Positions 63,469 through 64,000 of a stretch of DNA of 64,000 nt are shown one piece after another (positions within the stretch are counted from its first letter, which is position 1; each line of letters opens with the position of its first letter). The position numbers and the translations under genes were made by a program. Source of the DNA: Parapristionchus giblindavisi (taxonomy: Eukaryota > Nematoda > Chromadorea > Rhabditida > Diplogasteridae); NCBI GenBank assembly GCA_943737045.1, contig CALSFV010000246.1:124001-188000 (forward strand), in the 5' to 3' direction. The notes under the pieces are model-generated. The model saw only the letters and a list, made by a program, of their open reading frames with translations. It was not told the origin of the DNA and searched no databases.

Positions 63469-64000
63469 GAGAGACTTTCTGGCTCAAGTGACATTCTCTT
63501 GGCACTTGGCCAAAAAGTGATATGAACCGATATGGCCCAAACCGTGCATAGTTGTAGTATGGGCTGACATGAGCTCACTGACGGAGTTTGGGTTCGTCAT
63601 ATCTGCACCCTCGCTAAATATCGTAAGTTCGATGAAGTGTCATCAAAATTTCAAAGTTTACGGATTCGTTCGATATGTATATATGACGAAGGGCAATAGT
63701 AAGCAGGTAAATTCCACCAAGTATCATCCCGATCCAAAACCGTGAGACCCAGAAAAAAATTTTAAAAAGACAAAAAATATTTTTCAATTTTAGTTTATTA
63801 TTCCTACAATTGCCTATTGGTGAGGGTCATTTTTTATTCCTTCAATTTGACGAGTATTCACTAGTGTAACTACTGTATGAAAATGAATTAAAACAAATTG
63901 GGAAAAAGTTGCCTTATTCCCGAAAAACCCCGATTAATTCGCCTTTTTATTGCAAACTGAGCCCATTAAGCGTGTGCCGGATACGGTAATGCAAATGCGG
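63469..64000. mobile_element. Palindromic MITE, copy 2, cut by window end
   Basis: From 'atgagagactttctggctca' it follows the UTP4-intron copy (56452-56903)—'gcacttggccaaaaagtgat', 'ctcactgacggagtttggg'—to about 63700, then diverges. It is in the next XPNPEP3 intron or upstream of the gene; no coding exon is seen from 63383 to 64000. Confidence 0.7.

Overview
This window is animal nuclear DNA with intron-rich genes. A nematode is the best guess. The Src-family kinase on the minus strand, once spliced by eye, looks closest to nematode SRC-1 as I remember it (MGSCFSK myristoylation start, STQPNYVPPSA tail). Ordinary introns are about 37 to 60 nt, GT-AG and AT-rich. Their 3' ends are mostly TTGAG, TTAAG or TATAG rather than a strict TTTTCAG, so I would not place it in Caenorhabditis. 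The genus cannot be read from the sequence.

Layout. SIN3 corepressor (+, enters from the left, ends 14095); a two-exon orphan gene (-, 15099-14136) converging on it; ceramide kinase (+, 16067-23417); an LRR/IQ/FN3 protein (+, 23727-34271); Src kinase (-, 44203-34452), tail to tail with the LRR gene; WDTC1/DCAF9 (+, 47050-49296), divergent from Src; a beta-1,4-galactosyltransferase-family enzyme (-, 50984-49610); an orphan 256-aa gene (+, 51812-54093); UTP4/cirhin (+, 54504-57547); a CUB-CUB-LDLa membrane protein (+, 57777-59187); and an XPNPEP3-like aminopeptidase (-, 59260 to beyond 63382). These are unrelated housekeeping and signalling genes, with no sign of an operon.

About half of the window is mobile DNA, almost all of it long inverted repeats (foldbacks of 0.15 to 5 kb) nested in one another and lying mainly in introns. 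Several are resolved to the base by target-site duplications: TA (Tc1/mariner-like), 8 bp (hAT-like) and 5 bp. Because the opposite arm of a foldback preserves the uninterrupted sequence, several insertions can be verified inside this window. Removing an element from some introns restores an ordinary intron of about 50 nt (Src 42231/40759; orphan 14288/14796). Five otherwise unrelated foldback or MITE types carry tRNA-like pol III A-box/B-box modules; in the foldbacks they occur as mirrored copies. That recurrent association is the most interesting pattern here. Relics of CR1-like LINE, Tc1/mariner transposases and an uncharacterised 'PMGWAL' transposon protein are also present.

Exon coordinates were derived by hand from frame, splice signals and family alignment from memory. 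Reading frame is conserved across every splice junction of each complete gene model, except one unresolved junction in the LRR gene.
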